DNA of 64,000 nucleotides from an uncultured Aquimarina sp. (GTDB lineage Bacteria > Bacteroidota > Bacteroidia > Flavobacteriales > Flavobacteriaceae), in contig CANMSO010000003.1 of the NCBI GenBank assembly GCA_947500545.1, positions 1-64,000 on the forward strand, read 5' to 3'. The notes beneath the pieces were generated by a model. That model saw nothing but the letters and a program-made list of their open reading frames with translations. It ran no database searches and was not told the DNA's origin. The position numbers and the translations under genes are program-made. Numbering within the stretch: position 1 is the first letter of the stretch; every line of letters begins with the position of its first letter. This document shows, piece by piece, positions 34,190-43,303 of this stretch.

Positions 34190-34999
34190 TTATACCAACA
34201 CCTCTGTTTGATAGAAGGCCTCATAGGCATCTGCAAATTCATCTGGTTTTTTATATTCTAATACGGGTTGATCAACATTTTTTAAATGATCTACAAGTTC
34301 TTCTGGAATTTTTTCTGAACCAACGATAATAGCATCAGAGTTATCAATAGCCACTTTCATAACATTATTGTATGTTGGCTTTTCCAAAACACTAATTTTT
34401 TCTTCGGCAATACCATCAAACTTTACCTTTCCCATCATATTATTATCAAGGGTACCTTCATAACCATGATCATAAACAGAAGTAACTATTTTACTATGAC
34501 CAAAAAGAGGTTCATTAGCATAATAATTTTTTAGATATAAAGGCAAAAGAGAAGCCAGCCAGCCATGAACATGAATAACATCTGGAGACCAGTTTAATTT
34601 TTTAACTGTTTCGATTACTCCTTTTGCAAAAAAGATTGCTCTTTCATCATTATCTGGAAACAAATTTCCTTCTTCATCTGTAAGGGTTGCTTTCCTCTTG
34701 AAATAGTCCTCATTATCTATAAAGTAAACCTGCATACGTTCTTTTGGTATTGAAGCTACTTTAATGATAAGGGGCATATCCAAATCATTTATAACCAAAT
34801 TCATACCAGAAAGACGAATCACTTCATGCAACTGATGTCTTCTTTCATTAATATTACCATATCTAGGCATAAAAATTCTTATTTGGCCTCCTTTGCTGCT
34901 CACCATTCTTGGCGCTTCAAAAGACATAGATGAGATTTCGGTCTCTGGTAGGTAAGGTATTACTTCTGATGATACATACAATATCCTCTTATCTTTCAT
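34190..34999 (-). CDS. Half-length glycogen/starch synthase-like protein
   Basis: This 269-residue protein matches only the N-terminal Rossmann half of GT5 glycogen synthases: ILYVSSEVIPYLPETEISSM at the start, then FAKGVIETVKKL and VIHVHGWLASLLPLYLK (about 124-157). The C-terminal half with the nucleotide-sugar site is absent, and the usual KxGG near the start reads EISS. So it is unlikely to be a full ADP-glucose glucosyltransferase. It is first in an operon with DUF4270 and glmS and divergent from panC. The short form looks intact, not a broken gene, since it ends cleanly before the next start. Confidence 0.78.
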   Translation of the reverse strand: MKDKRILYVSSEVIPYLPETEISSMSFEAPRMVSSKGGQIRIFMPRYGNINERRHQLHEVIRLSGMNLVINDLDMPLIIKVASIPKERMQVYFIDNEDYFKRKATLTDEEGNLFPDNDERAIFFAKGVIETVKKLNWSPDVIHVHGWLASLLPLYLKNYYANEPLFGHSKIVTSVYDHGYEGTLDNNMMGKVKFDGIAEEKISVLEKPTYNNVMKVAIDNSDAIIVGSEKIPEELVDHLKNVDQPVLEYKKPDEFADAYEAFYQTEVLV

Positions 35000-35033
35000 A
35001 TAATCGATACTTTTATCGTCCTCCTTTTGGAAT

Positions 35034-35049
35034 TAATTTTGCAAAATTA
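35034..35049. promoter_or_regulatory. Palindromic -7 boxes facing both ways
   Basis: TAATTTTGCAAAATTA is a perfect 16-base palindrome. Each strand reads TAATTTTG, a TAnnTTTG match. The minus strand copy fits the GT5-like operon (34 bases before its start), and the plus copy could give a longer panC transcript. Confidence 0.5.
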
Positions 35050-35080
35050 CGAAAATTTATGCAGTCTGCTAGTAATATCT

Positions 35081-35088
35081 TATTTTTG
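35081..35088 (+). promoter_or_regulatory. -7 box of panC
   Basis: TATTTTTG then CA, matching TAnnTTTG, 23 bases upstream of the panC ATG. No clear -33 TTG at the ideal distance. Confidence 0.45.
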
Positions 35089-35111
35089 CACCCCCTTTAA
35101 GTTTTAGTTTA

Positions 35112-35963
35112 ATGCAGGTACACGAAAAAAGACGAGATTTAGTTGCTAATGTTGCAGCTCTAAAAAGAGATCAAAAGACTATAGGTTTTGTGCCAACAAT
35201 GGGAGCACTGCACAAAGGACATCTTGCACTGGTAGAAAGGGCTATAGCAGAAAACGACATTGTAGTAACTAGCATATTTGTAAACCCTACTCAATTCAAT
35301 AATTCTGAAGATTTAGTCAATTATCCACGAACTCTTGAGTCCGATGTTAAACTTTTGTCGGAATTAAAATCTAACGATATTATTGTGTTTGCTCCTTCTC
35401 CAAAAGAAGTTTATGGAGATCAAATGTCATCTATTAGTTACAACTTCGGCGGATTAGAAAACGAAATGGAAGGTAAATTCAGACCTGGACATTTTGATGG
35501 AGTAGGAACTGTATTAAAACATTTATTTACAATTGTTTCGCCAACTAGAGCTTATTTTGGTGAAAAGGATTTTCAGCAATTACAAATTGTTAGAAAATTG
35601 GTTGAAATTGAAAAAATGCCTGTTCAAATAATAGGATGCCCTATATATAGAGAAGAAAGTGGTTTAGCGCTAAGCTCAAGAAACAAAAGGCTAAACGAAA
35701 AGCAACTTAAAGCTTCTCCTTTGATATACAAAATATTGAAACAAGCTAAAAAAGACTTTGGCACAAAAAGTGCTGTCAAATTGAACGAATGGGTATCACT
35801 TCAACTCGAAAAAAATGAAGAGTTGAAATTAGAATATTTTGAGATTGCCAAGATATCGGACCTAAAATCAATTAAACGAAAACAAAAAGACACTAAATAT
35901 CGAGCATTTATTGCTGTATTTGCTGGTAACATAAGACTTATTGATAACATTGCCCTAAATTAA
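35112..35963 (+). CDS. panC: Pantoate-beta-alanine ligase
   Basis: PanC joins pantoate and beta-alanine with ATP to give pantothenate, the precursor of coenzyme A. The ATP-binding HIGH-like motif is HKGH at 34-37 in PTMGALHKGHLAL. FVNPTQFNNSEDL follows, then RPGHFDGVGTVLKHLF and EKDFQQLQIVRK (about 155-166), and SSRNKRL corresponds to the KMSKS-like loop. The 283-residue length is normal. panD follows after 19 bases, so both enzymes for the beta-alanine branch are made together. Confidence 0.96.
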   Translation: MQVHEKRRDLVANVAALKRDQKTIGFVPTMGALHKGHLALVERAIAENDIVVTSIFVNPTQFNNSEDLVNYPRTLESDVKLLSELKSNDIIVFAPSPKEVYGDQMSSISYNFGGLENEMEGKFRPGHFDGVGTVLKHLFTIVSPTRAYFGEKDFQQLQIVRKLVEIEKMPVQIIGCPIYREESGLALSSRNKRLNEKQLKASPLIYKILKQAKKDFGTKSAVKLNEWVSLQLEKNEELKLEYFEIAKISDLKSIKRKQKDTKYRAFIAVFAGNIRLIDNIALN

Positions 35964-35982
35964 AAATAACTAACTTTGTAAC

Positions 35983-36333
35983 ATGTTTGTACACGTAGTA
36001 AAATCAAAAATTCATCGCGTTAAAGTTACTGGTGCTGACCTAAACTATATAGGTAGTATTACTATTGATCAAGATCTAATGGATGCTGCCAATATTATTG
36101 AAGGAGAAAAAGTACAGATTGTAAATAACAATAACGGAGAACGATTAGAAACTTATGCTATTCCTGGACCAAGAAATAGTGGAGAAATCACATTAAATGG
36201 TGCAGCAGCACGAAAAGTAGCCAAAGGAGATGTACTTATACTAATCACCTATGCTATGATGGATATCGAAAAAGCCAAAAACTTTAAGCCAAAACTCCTA
36301 TTTCCTAATGAGGAAAATAATTTGTTAAAGTAA
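35983..36333 (+). CDS. panD: Aspartate 1-decarboxylase
   Basis: PanD makes beta-alanine from aspartate, supplying PanC. It is made as a zymogen that cuts itself between G24 and S25 (NYIGSITID), giving a pyruvoyl group. Other family features are [13 protein letters not shown] at 8-20 and the tail with [20 protein letters not shown] (about 73-92). The 116-residue length is typical. It lies between panC and a membrane protein gene that starts 4 bases after its stop. Confidence 0.96.
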   Translation: MFVHVVKSKIHRVKVTGADLNYIGSITIDQDLMDAANIIEGEKVQIVNNNNGERLETYAIPGPRNSGEITLNGAAARKVAKGDVLILITYAMMDIEKAKNFKPKLLFPNEENNLLK

Positions 36334-36337
36334 TAGT

Positions 36338-37309
36338 GTGAATCCTAAACTCATAAAATTTCTTAAAGTATCACTCCCACTACTCTTGGGAGTTTTTTTA
36401 ATTTGGTACTTACTAAGTTCTTCAACTCCAGAATATCGAAAAAATCTATTAGATAACATTACTAATGCAAACCCTATATGGGTTTCTACTTCGGTATTAC
36501 TAGGTATTATATCTCATCTTTCGAGAGCTTATCGCTGGAAATTCATATTAAACCCGCTAGGTCACTCACCTAGGCTTTATAATAGCTTTATGGCCGTAAT
36601 GGTTGGATATTTAGTTAATTTAGGAATTCCCAGATCTGGTGAGGTACTTCGAGGAGTAACCATGACTACATATGAAAAAATACCTTTTGAAAAAGTATTT
36701 GGAACTATAGTATCAGAAAGGATTGTAGATTTAATAATGCTAATTATTATCACTTTAGCTGCGGGCATTCTTCAAACAGAATATCTATTAAATTTTTTTA
36801 GCGATAGAAACATCAATCCTCTATATACTCTAGGGATGATTCTAATACTTATTTTGGTTGGTTTTATAGGCCTTCAAATTCTTAAAAAATCCTCGCATAA
36901 GTATATTATAAAAATAAGGGATTTCGGAATGGGTCTTTGGGATGGTATGAAAAGTATATTTACCATGAAAAAGAAATGGGCTTTTGTTTTTCATACGGTA
37001 TTGATATGGTTCTTATATGTTCTGATGTTTTACGTTGTAAAATTTGCCGTTCCTAATCTAAGTAATTCTTCTATTGGTGTAATTCTGATTGCATTTGTAG
37101 TTGGATCTTTCTCAATGTCAACTACAAATGGAGGTATTGGTCTTTTTCCTTTCCCTATTGTTGTTGGTGCTGTTTTTGTGTTTTTTGGGTTTGAAAAAAG
37201 TGATGGAGAAGCTTTTGGCTGGATCTTATGGGGGTCACAAACAGCAATAAATATTGTTATAGGTGCGTTATCGTTTTTGTTTCTACCTATTTTAAACAGA
37301 GATAAATAA
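36338..37309 (+). CDS. Flippase-like LPG synthase-domain membrane protein
   Basis: This 323-residue protein has about eight membrane segments and fits the UPF0104/lysylphosphatidylglycerol synthetase transmembrane family. The conserved parts are SRAYRWKFILNPLGHSP, NLGIPRSGEVLRGVTMT and TTNGGIGLFPFPIVVGAVF. It lacks the catalytic lysyl-transferase domain of MprF, so transport or flipping of a lipid is more likely than lysylation. The start is GTG at 36338, 4 bases after panD, which suggests coupling to it; no functional link with pantothenate is known. Confidence 0.82.
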   Translation: MNPKLIKFLKVSLPLLLGVFLIWYLLSSSTPEYRKNLLDNITNANPIWVSTSVLLGIISHLSRAYRWKFILNPLGHSPRLYNSFMAVMVGYLVNLGIPRSGEVLRGVTMTTYEKIPFEKVFGTIVSERIVDLIMLIIITLAAGILQTEYLLNFFSDRNINPLYTLGMILILILVGFIGLQILKKSSHKYIIKIRDFGMGLWDGMKSIFTMKKKWAFVFHTVLIWFLYVLMFYVVKFAVPNLSNSSIGVILIAFVVGSFSMSTTNGGIGLFPFPIVVGAVFVFFGFEKSDGEAFGWILWGSQTAINIVIGALSFLFLPILNRDK

Positions 37310-37356
37310 AGAAATTATTTATATATTGTCCCTTGCTTAACCTTAATAATATTATC

Positions 37357-38517
37357 ATGAGAAATATTGGAATTATTGCTATTGCATTTATACTTTCAAC
37401 ATCAGCATATTCCCAAGCCATTTATGAGTCTTTTAGGTCTATAAAATTAGACCAAAGCCGAGAACTAAAAATACAGCTGCCCCGTAATTACAAGAAAAAT
37501 GTAAAAAAAACATACCCTTTAATTATTGTATTAGATGGTGATTACCTTTTTGAGCCTGTTGCAGGAAACGTTGATTATTTTTCCTATTGGGAAGATATGC
37601 CCGAGTCTATCGTAGTAGGTGTCAACCAAAAGAAAACAAGAGAAGGTGATTGCGAATATGATACTGCAGAATTTTTACCAACTCTTAAAGGCGCAGAGTT
37701 TTTTGAATTTATTGGACAGGAACTTGTTCCTTATTTAAATCAAACATATCGCACGGCTCAATTAAAAATCATTGTAGGTCACGATTATACCGCTAACTTT
37801 ATTAATTATTTTTTATTTAAAGACAATCCTATTTTTCAGGGATATATATGTCTTAGTCCAGAGTTAGCGCCACCAATGACAGAACGTATTTCTAGCAAAC
37901 TAACTTCTTCATCAGACATATGGTATTATCTGGCCACTGCTACTAATGATGCAGAAGGTATTAAAAAAGGAGTTTTGGCTCTAGATGAACAAATGCAAGC
38001 GGTAGACAACTCAGACATGCATTATTTTTTCGATAATTTTGAGGAGTCATCCCATTACACTTTGGTAGGAAGAGGAGTTCCAAAAGCACTCGAAGCTATG
38101 TTCGAAATGTACCGCCCAATAAGTAAAAAAACATATAAAGAAGTACTATTACCTCTAGAAACCTCTGTATATGATTACCTTGTAGACATGTATAAAACCA
38201 CTGAGCAATTGTACGGTATTAAACGTGAAATAAGAGTAAACGATTTTATAGCAGTATCTACAGCTATCGAAAAAAAGGCTAGAGATGAAAATGAGAGATG
38301 GAATGAATTAGAGCCTCTAGGAAAATTAGCTATAAAAGAGCATCCAGATACTATGCTAGGACACTATTATCTTGGAATATTTTATGAACAAACAGGAGAA
38401 CCAAAAAAAGCTATGAGAGCTTACGAAAATGGATTTCAACTTGCAGAAGTTGCTTTCTTAACCAAAGACTATATGCTTGATAAAGTAAATAAGATTAAAG
38501 AAGATTTTGGATGGTAA
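37357..38517 (+). CDS. Esterase-fold protein lacking the nucleophile serine
   Basis: This 386-residue secreted protein has a signal peptide (about 1-20, ending AYSQ), an esterase-D-like alpha/beta hydrolase domain (YPLIIVLDGDYLF near 53-65) and a C-terminal helical TPR-like part (HYYLGIFYEQTGEPKKAMRA). The nucleophile elbow, normally GHSxGG, reads IVGHDYTAN, with D143 where serine is expected. So the usual ester hydrolysis should be lost, and it may be a binding protein or use another mechanism. I start at the ATG at 37357 because it leads straight into the signal. It stands between the pan genes and radA. Confidence 0.75.
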   Translation: MRNIGIIAIAFILSTSAYSQAIYESFRSIKLDQSRELKIQLPRNYKKNVKKTYPLIIVLDGDYLFEPVAGNVDYFSYWEDMPESIVVGVNQKKTREGDCEYDTAEFLPTLKGAEFFEFIGQELVPYLNQTYRTAQLKIIVGHDYTANFINYFLFKDNPIFQGYICLSPELAPPMTERISSKLTSSSDIWYYLATATNDAEGIKKGVLALDEQMQAVDNSDMHYFFDNFEESSHYTLVGRGVPKALEAMFEMYRPISKKTYKEVLLPLETSVYDYLVDMYKTTEQLYGIKREIRVNDFIAVSTAIEKKARDENERWNELEPLGKLAIKEHPDTMLGHYYLGIFYEQTGEPKKAMRAYENGFQLAEVAFLTKDYMLDKVNKIKEDFGW

Positions 38518-38540
38518 ATTTTCTGAAAATTATAAACAAG

Positions 38541-38565
38541 AAAAGGTCCTTAAAAGGATCTTTTT
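38541..38565 (+). terminator. Terminator before radA
   Basis: AAAAGGTCC at 38541-38549 pairs with GGATCTTTT from 38556 (one G-T pair), followed by more Ts. It ends the esterase-fold gene transcript. Confidence 0.8.
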
Positions 38566-38628
38566 TTATTTATACAGCTTTAGTTTTAAAGCTAAATAAT
38601 AGTATTTTTACACCTGATCATTATATTT

Positions 38629-39996
38629 ATGGCTAAAACCAAAACTGTTTTTTTCTGTCAGAACTGTGGAGCTCAGTATGCCAAATGGCAAGGACAATGT
38701 ACATCCTGTAAGGAATGGAACACTATTGCAGAAGAGGTAGTGCAAAAAGCAGAGAAAAGCGATTGGAAAACTGCAACATCTACATCAAAAGTTAACACGG
38801 TAGCCAAACCACTTCGTATCTCGGAAATTGACACTAGTAAAGAAGCCCGGTATAATACAGAAGATACAGAGCTTAATCGTGTTCTTGGCGGGGGGTTAGT
38901 CCCCGGTTCTTTAACCCTTTTAGGAGGAGAACCTGGAATAGGTAAAAGCACATTATTGCTTCAGATTAGTCTTCAACTACCCTATAAGACACTGTATGTC
39001 TCTGGAGAAGAAAGCCAGAAGCAAATCAAGATGCGTGCAGAACGTATTACTTCTAAAACTGATAATTGCTTAATACTTACAGAAACCAAAACTCAAAATA
39101 TATTTAGACAAATAGAAGCTACTGAACCCGACATTGTAATAATAGATTCTATACAAACGTTGCATAGTGACTATATTGAAAGTAGCGCAGGTAGTATTTC
39201 GCAAATCAAAGAATGTACTACAGAATTGATCAAGTTTGCTAAAGAGACAGCAACTCCGGTTGTCCTTATAGGTCATATTACCAAAGATGGAAATATTGCG
39301 GGACCAAAAATTCTGGAACATATGGTAGACACCGTATTACAATTTGAAGGGGACCGTAACCATGTATACAGAATTTTACGTGCTTTAAAAAATAGATTTG
39401 GTTCTACATCTGAGTTAGGCATTTATGAAATGCAAGGAAGTGGTCTGCGAGAAGTAAATAACCCTAGTGAGATTTTAATCTCTAAAAAAGATGAAGAGCT
39501 AAGCGGCACAGCCATAGCTTCAACTCTAGAGGGTATGCGGCCATTAATGATAGAAATACAAGCATTAGTGAGCACGGCGGTTTACGGAACACCTCAGCGC
39601 AGTGCTACGGGCTATAACCTGAAACGTCTTAACATGATACTAGCTGTCTTAGAAAAACGAGCCGGTTTCAGACTAGGCGCAAAAGATGTTTTTCTTAATA
39701 TCACAGGAGGAATATCGGTAGATGATCCCGCGATTGACCTTGCGGTGGTTGCCGCTATATTATCATCTAGCGAGGATATCTCTATACCCAAAGACTTTTG
39801 CTTTGCAGCAGAAGTTGGCCTGGCAGGAGAAATAAGACCTGTAACCAAAGTAGAACAACGTATACAAGAAGCAGAGAAACTAGGTTTCTCTACTATCTTT
39901 GTTTCTAAGTATAATAAAATCTCTTTGAGCGCTACCCAAATCAAAATTCAGTTAGTTGCTAAAATTGAAGATGTTGTTGAGTATCTTTTTGGATGA
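38629..39996 (+). CDS. radA: DNA repair protein RadA
   Basis: RadA is a RecA-related helicase that extends recombination branches. The 455-residue protein has, in order, a four-cysteine zinc finger (C10, C13, C24, C27), the Walker A motif GGEPGIGKST from residue 99, the RadA-specific KNRFGS at 254-259 and a C-terminal Lon-protease-like domain (ITGGISVDDPAIDLAVVAAI). All key residues are present. It is a single gene, convergent with an unknown secreted protein gene 7 bases after its stop. Confidence 0.96.
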   Translation: MAKTKTVFFCQNCGAQYAKWQGQCTSCKEWNTIAEEVVQKAEKSDWKTATSTSKVNTVAKPLRISEIDTSKEARYNTEDTELNRVLGGGLVPGSLTLLGGEPGIGKSTLLLQISLQLPYKTLYVSGEESQKQIKMRAERITSKTDNCLILTETKTQNIFRQIEATEPDIVIIDSIQTLHSDYIESSAGSISQIKECTTELIKFAKETATPVVLIGHITKDGNIAGPKILEHMVDTVLQFEGDRNHVYRILRALKNRFGSTSELGIYEMQGSGLREVNNPSEILISKKDEELSGTAIASTLEGMRPLMIEIQALVSTAVYGTPQRSATGYNLKRLNMILAVLEKRAGFRLGAKDVFLNITGGISVDDPAIDLAVVAAILSSSEDISIPKDFCFAAEVGLAGEIRPVTKVEQRIQEAEKLGFSTIFVSKYNKISLSATQIKIQLVAKIEDVVEYLFG

Positions 39997-40003
39997 TATA
40001 AGA

Positions 40004-41455
40004 CTATACTTTCGAGCTTAAATATACCGGTAATAAATCCTTAATTGGTTTAATACTATTCTTATCATAATCTTTATCAAGATTATATTGTAAATTTTGG
40101 TATAAATAAAAAGCCAGCATCCTATTATAATCGTCCAAAGAATTGTCTTTAATCATCCCTACTATTTCAGATTCTATTTCTTGTTTATCCTTACTTTCGG
40201 CAATGGCTCGCCCGACTCTTCTAATACTTCCAAAATAATGATTTTTACTTGGGTTGTCTACTCTAAGGCTAATCCCATAAATCAGCGATGGAACATCAAT
40301 ATTTAAAACCTCTAACTCTTTTATATAAGTATTTCTATGTTTCCATGCATAACTTCCATCCGTTGCTCTTTGGAACCGATCATTCATAATATTTAAATGT
40401 GCTCTTAAAAATACATCCCATTGATAACTCTCTGCAGATAATTGAGCAATTTTCATTGCATGAAACCTTGGACTACGATCCATACTACAACTGCCAACCA
40501 CGATCCTGTTTCTTTTAAGGTTTAGTGCTTTTTCCTTGGATAAGTATTTTGCAACATACTCTTCAAACTTGTTGTCAGAATTGTTTTCTTTTACGGCTTC
40601 ATCATAGGCCATATCAAGTAATTCTTTGAAATATTGTTTTTTTGAAAGAGAATCCCTCAAAAAAATTGATTGCAAAATTTTCCAGTTTTTAAAATCTTTC
40701 TTGAATTTTTTGTACTCCTCAGAACTTACCATTTTTTTATAATTATCCATTTCGGCTATTTCTTTATCCAAAACCGGTTTCTTAACTCTGAATTGTTCAT
40801 CCACATAATTGTAAAGAGTTTTTCTATTATTCAAATTTTCATTTTTTTCAGACCAACCTCTATATGATTTTGCTTCATCCGGATGTATTTGGGTAGTGCT
40901 ATCAATTAGACATTCAGCATACTGAATCATCCTAGAATATTTATACGGAAGTTTAACGGTTTTAAACGTATCCTGGGTATAAAAAACTTTGACCTTCTTC
41001 CGCTCCCTATGTATAATCCAATTCCCCAAATTTGACTTTTCCCAGTGTTTCGCTTCTATTTCAATCGAATTAAGATTTGGCGCTTCTGTAACCGAAATAA
41101 TCTCTTGATTGTTATAATTAGTATATTCTGTTTTCGTAATTAGAGATAATTTTACTTTCGAATTTGGGTCGTATTTTTTTCTAAAATCTTCTAATGAGAT
41201 ATGATTCTCCAAATCACTTCTTATTTTTTGGTAACTATGACCTTCAATATTGAAGCAAAATCCTTTGGCTTGTGGTATCGAAACGAAATCTTTTGTTAAG
41301 TCACATTTCCTGAATTCTTCATTTTTATCACCTACAATTTCTTGAAGTCGACTTATTGCTGCTGAAGAATATATAAGATTATTTTCAAATTCGTTAAACT
41401 CGGATTGAGCACTCATCGATGCCCCCAATAACAGAAAGAAGATTATTTTTTTCAT
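40004..41455 (-). CDS. Secreted protein of unknown function
   Basis: This 483-residue protein has a clear signal peptide (about 1-17, ending SAQS) and then no recognised domain. The middle is lysine-rich and predicted helical (EEYKKFKKDFKNWKILQSIF). The second half contains NRIVVGSCSMDRSPRFHAMK and SYAWKHRNTYIKELEVLNID. Two cysteine pairs early on could form disulfides in the periplasm. The gene is alone and convergent with radA. I cannot name a family; the sequence reads as one intact protein. Confidence 0.75.
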   Translation of the reverse strand: MKKIIFFLLLGASMSAQSEFNEFENNLIYSSAAISRLQEIVGDKNEEFRKCDLTKDFVSIPQAKGFCFNIEGHSYQKIRSDLENHISLEDFRKKYDPNSKVKLSLITKTEYTNYNNQEIISVTEAPNLNSIEIEAKHWEKSNLGNWIIHRERKKVKVFYTQDTFKTVKLPYKYSRMIQYAECLIDSTTQIHPDEAKSYRGWSEKNENLNNRKTLYNYVDEQFRVKKPVLDKEIAEMDNYKKMVSSEEYKKFKKDFKNWKILQSIFLRDSLSKKQYFKELLDMAYDEAVKENNSDNKFEEYVAKYLSKEKALNLKRNRIVVGSCSMDRSPRFHAMKIAQLSAESYQWDVFLRAHLNIMNDRFQRATDGSYAWKHRNTYIKELEVLNIDVPSLIYGISLRVDNPSKNHYFGSIRRVGRAIAESKDKQEIESEIVGMIKDNSLDDYNRMLAFYLYQNLQYNLDKDYDKNSIKPIKDLLPVYLSSKV

Positions 41456-41493
41456 CTTTAGAAAGTATTTGTTTTGTGAAAAATAAAAAAAAA

Positions 41494-41520
41494 CTCAATT
41501 GTAGATAAACAACAATTGAG
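41494..41520 (-). terminator. Terminator of the aldo/keto reductase gene
   Basis: CTCAATTGT at 41494-41502 pairs with ACAATTGAG at 41512-41520. On the minus strand it is followed by a long T-run. Confidence 0.75.
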
Positions 41521-41571
41521 CCAACCATTACTTCGGTCGAGTAAAAATACTTTTCTATTTATTGATAGCGA

Positions 41572-42603
41572 TTATGGTGCCGGATTAGGAATATTATTAT
41601 GCACTTCCTCTATTTCTTTCAAGATTTCATCAGAGAGTACAAGGTTAATACTGTCGATATTCTCTTTAAGCTGTGTAAGACTTGTAGCACCAATAATATT
41701 ACTGGTTACAAAGGGTCTGTCATTCACAAATGCCAAAGCCATTTGTGTTAAACTAATATTATGCTTCTTGGCTATTTCATTATATGCCCGGGTAGCTTTG
41801 TAACTATTCTCATTCATATAACGGTTATAATTTGGAAACAGATCAACCCTTGAGTTTTTAGGAATTTCTTCTAAATATTTGCCTGTAAGCATCCCAAACC
41901 CAAGAGGAGAATAAGGTAAATGACCTACATTTTCTCGATGCAGCACCTCTGTCAACCCTACTTCATCTTTTCTATTCAGTAAATTATATGGATTCTGAAT
42001 CGTGATCATTTTTGGTGCTCCTTTCTTAGCTTCTTCAGCATAGCGCATTACCCCATACGCAGTCTCATTAGACACTCCTATTTGCCTAATTTTTCCTTCT
42101 TTAATAAAACCCTGCAAATGATGTAGCACTTCTGCAAAATTATCTTCCCAGGCGTCATTTTCATCATGAGTATATCCTAACTTACCAAAAAAGTTGGTTT
42201 GTCGTTCTGGCCAATGTAATTGGTATAAATCAATATAATCTGTTTGTAATCGCTGCAAGCTTTTATGTATTGCATCTTCGATTTCGCTTTTACTAAACTC
42301 TCCTTTTCTAATGTGCTTGCTAAATTCTGCCGGACCAGTAATTTTTGACGCAATAACTACTTCATTTCTTTTTCCTGTCTTCTTTAGCCAGGTTCCTATA
42401 ATTTTCTCTGTACTTCCTTGAGTTTCTTTTCTTGAAGGAACAGAATACAACTCAGCAGTATCAATAAAATTTACACCTTGTTCTATAGCATAATCTATCT
42501 GTTGATGCCCTTCTGATTCAGTATTTTGTTCTCCCCAGGTCATACTACCCAGACATATTTTACTTACTCGAATATCTGTATTAGGCAATGTAGTATACTT
42601 CAT
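41572..42603 (-). CDS. Aldo/keto reductase (Tas-like)
   Basis: This 343-residue cytoplasmic oxidoreductase has the aldo/keto reductase barrel. The catalytic features are FIDTAELYSVPS (Asp and Tyr near 48-53), SKITGPA, and YIDLYQLHWPER (His near 125); the NADPH part has NIIGATSLTQLKENI near 310. The length and YSVPSRKETQGSTE insertion resemble the Tas group of E. coli. The substrate is not known. It stands alone, with its own terminator and an unassigned region of more than 900 bases upstream. Confidence 0.92.
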   Translation of the reverse strand: MKYTTLPNTDIRVSKICLGSMTWGEQNTESEGHQQIDYAIEQGVNFIDTAELYSVPSRKETQGSTEKIIGTWLKKTGKRNEVVIASKITGPAEFSKHIRKGEFSKSEIEDAIHKSLQRLQTDYIDLYQLHWPERQTNFFGKLGYTHDENDAWEDNFAEVLHHLQGFIKEGKIRQIGVSNETAYGVMRYAEEAKKGAPKMITIQNPYNLLNRKDEVGLTEVLHRENVGHLPYSPLGFGMLTGKYLEEIPKNSRVDLFPNYNRYMNENSYKATRAYNEIAKKHNISLTQMALAFVNDRPFVTSNIIGATSLTQLKENIDSINLVLSDEILKEIEEVHNNIPNPAP

Positions 42604-42952
42604 TCTTTTGGTTTGATCTTTTAAGTTAATAACGCCATCAAAAGTAGAGACTCTATCCTTAAACTATTGCAAAAATTATCTTAATAAATTTGAACGAATC
42701 ATACTTTGTAGTTTACTCTTATTTGCATAAGAATGTGAACTTTCTCTACGGTTACTCAGTTATAATCCACGTTATCAAGAAATCTAAAATATTGCAACTA
42801 TTTGAATATCAGTTTATTGCTATTTTTAATGTTCATGGAATGATTATTTCTATAATTATTATGAGTTTCCAAACCAAAAGCTCATTTGCTAGACGAGAAT
42901 GGTTTGATATTGGTAAATAGGGAGATGACTGACTGTATCCTATTTTAACCAG

Positions 42953-42983
42953 AAAAAGAGTTTCTTTATTAGAGGCTCTTTTT
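42953..42983 (+). terminator. Terminator-like hairpin in a long gap
   Basis: AAAAAGAGTTTC at 42953-42964 pairs with GAGGCTCTTTTT at 42972-42983 (two G-T pairs), then more Ts. No convincing gene ends here, so it may mark the end of a lost gene or small RNA in the gap 42604-43553. Confidence 0.5.
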
Positions 42984-42999
42984 TTTCTGATCTCAAAAT

Positions 43000-43036
43000 A
43001 AAACGGACATGACTACCCCAAAGCCACATCCGTTTT
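43000..43036. other. Second hairpin in the gap
   Basis: AAAACGGA at 43000-43007 pairs with TCCGTTTT at 43029-43036. It is close behind the terminator-like hairpin and could act on the minus strand. Confidence 0.4.
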
Positions 43037-43303
43037 ACACAACTAACCAACCTATAAATGAATTTTTATCATGTTCAATAACTTATTTATTATAGACTTA
43101 CTCAAAAGTAATATGTAACACTCTTTTACAAAATGTAGAATGAGTGAATAGCACTATTGGGTTAGGGAAATCCTTTTCTGAAGTATTGTTAACTCTAAAA
43201 ACAAATCTTATACTAGTCGAAAAAGGCTTGAAAAGCCCTGCTTTTAAACACCAATCCCTGTGCTAGATAAAAATGGTCAGAAGTCTCATAATAACAGTAT
43301 CAG

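Noticed and set aside
34174..34242. 23-codon longer start for the DUF4270 lipoprotein.
   Set aside because: It would put a polar stretch before the signal peptide and overlap the upstream gene; the ATG at 34173 starts directly with the signal.
42690..42920. 76-codon frame with a TTG start in the long gap upstream of the aldo/keto reductase gene.
   Set aside because: Composition looks random, there is no recognised domain or promoter, and the end (FARREWFDIGK) only faintly recalls a nuclease tail. It could be a gene remnant, but the evidence is too thin to list.
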